Origin: Allacma fusca
Lineage: Eukaryota > Arthropoda > Collembola > Symphypleona > Sminthuridae
Length of the DNA stretch: 64,000 nucleotides
Assembly (NCBI GenBank): GCA_947179485.1
Contig: OX359245.1
Location: forward strand, 40,225,067-40,289,066
Direction: 5' to 3'
The notes beneath the pieces are model-generated. The model saw nothing but the letters and a program-made list of their open reading frames with translations, had not been told where the DNA came from and ran no database searches. This document shows, one piece after another, positions 63,055 through 64,000 of the stretch. The position numbers and the translations under genes are program-made. Position 1 is the stretch's first letter, and the number at the start of each line of letters is the position of its first letter.

Positions 63055-64000
63055 AACTGGTTTTAATAATTACTCATCTATGATAGCTGCGGTTATTCCT
63101 GGCTTGTGATGTATGAGTGAGGCACATGTGAGTTTAAATGGTAGAGTAGTTATCAGCAAGGATTTTCCGCGGCGGAGATTCGGTTTACATATGTATATGT
63201 AATTTAATGAGGTAAAGCTAGGACACAAATATATGTTGTTAAGCATAATTTAACGATTGAGTTGTCACGCAACGTCACAGATACTCGGAGCTTCTGATTA
63301 ACCAAGTATAGTACATTTATGTAGTACACGTTTACATTTCTCATGACGTCGTGCTTTTCAAAAGCCGTTTAAACCAGCCAAAATACTACTTACTATTCTG
63401 AGACGCCAAACCCGTCTCTTTCTTCACCATGCTTATTTAATTGGTATTTTTCTGCTTACTTGCACATTATATTGTTGTGCATGTCCTTGAAGATCAGCAA
63501 CTGGAAATTTACTGGAGGAACAAAATGCTACCAAATAAATGACCTGCCACTGATTTTTGATCGCATGTTTATATGTGCCGTAGATACACATGGGAGTATG
63601 TTTTACATATAGAGTGGCGAATATTTGAAATCGAATTGCACATACAAACAGTAACAATACCCCTGGTGCATGTGGTTCATAACTAGGAACACAGACTTCC
63701 CTGCTGCTATATATCTGACTATGTATGCAGTTCATTGCATGTTTTTCGATTAGGACCTGCATATATATTTGCCAATGGTTTTTTCGCCATCTTAAGAACT
63801 AAATTTAGTTGGTTTCCAGTTTTTAGAAGAGCCTGTTAGACTAGAATAAATAACTAGCGTTCGACAAAATGCTTCTCATTACTTTCTATTCGCTCTTTAT
63901 AGTTTGAAACGGTGATACTCGCCTTCGTGATGCACTCTCAATAAACTAGAAATCTGCGATCTGTCGAAATGGTAATGTCGCAGGTGTAATTAGTCAGTGT
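63055..64000. repeat. tenth array unit, truncated by window end
   Basis: This holds the first ~946 bases of a unit. It is among the more divergent copies (for example ACCAAATAAATGACCTG near 63530 and AATACCCCTGG near 63657) and shares many variants with unit 8 (57191-60121). Its peptide gene, if present, would lie beyond the window at roughly 64.66-65.08 kb. Confidence 0.9.

Larger units (their letters stand above)
36660..64000. repeat. 2.93-kb head-to-tail tandem array carrying a peptide gene
   Basis: Homology starts near 36660 and runs beyond the window end. Unit starts, set at equivalent bases, are about 36660, 39593, 42526, 45460, 48394, 51325, 54258, 57191, 60122 and 63055, giving periods of 2933, 2933, 2934, 2934, 2931, 2933, 2933, 2931 and 2933. 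The tenth unit is cut by the window edge. Units differ by scattered substitutions and one- to three-base indels, so they look well above 97% identical. Each full unit has a spliced minus-strand peptide gene with its own promoter in the middle. The 15-bp palindrome TTGACTAATAGTCAA (37717-37731 in unit 1) recurs in units 2-4 and 7-9; in units 5 and 6 one base is changed. Other open frames in the unit change by missense or frameshift among copies and are probably not genes. Confidence 0.97.

Noticed and set aside
36660-64000. rDNA, histone or CRISPR-like repeat cluster
   Set aside because: No rRNA, tRNA or histone sequence is present in the unit, and the period and content do not fit a CRISPR array.

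Overview
This is a eukaryotic window, almost certainly from an arthropod. It is AT-rich, its genes are split by short GT-AG introns, and it holds a Cys-loop ligand-gated channel of the invertebrate anion-channel type, a claudin-fold membrane protein, TATA/Inr core promoters and many hAT, pogo and CACTA-like DNA transposons. I cannot name the species; a hexapod is the best guess.

Region 1 (1-12.6 kb) holds three host genes whose exons I could join in frame: a four-membrane-span claudin-like protein (2121-5301, +, with an apparent GC-AG intron), an unrecognised secreted cysteine-containing protein (7172-9297, +, six exons) and a divergent Cys-loop ligand-gated ion channel (12589-9589, -, twelve exons). 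Small DNA transposons sit in and between them.

Region 2 (13.7-36.6 kb) is a transposon graveyard with readable structure. A hAT-like element (13713-21335) has been invaded by three more hAT-type elements, one of which carries a broken CACTA-like transposase. Next is an apparently complete 5.8-kb CACTA-like element (21426-27206) with matched terminal inverted repeats, subterminal repeats, a BEN-domain gene and a transposase gene in divergent orientation. Then come a hAT element with a perfect 8-bp target duplication (27251-28187), a hAT copy split by a pogo-family element with ~300-bp inverted repeats (31088-35286), and a dead Tigger/pogo transposase (35371-36650).

Region 3 (36.66 kb to the window end) is a head-to-tail tandem array with a 2931-2934-bp period: nine full units and a tenth cut by the window edge. 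The unit is not simple satellite DNA. Each of the nine full units carries a complete three-exon minus-strand gene for a 70-residue secreted precursor ending Tyr-Gly-Arg-Phe-Gly-Arg, a C-terminal amidation signal that would give an RF-amide end. Each has its own TATA box, initiator and GATA-type sites. The coding exons are nearly invariant while the rest of the unit varies. Shared variants show growth by repeated unequal exchange, including duplication of a two-unit block. This peptide-gene amplification is the most notable system in the window.
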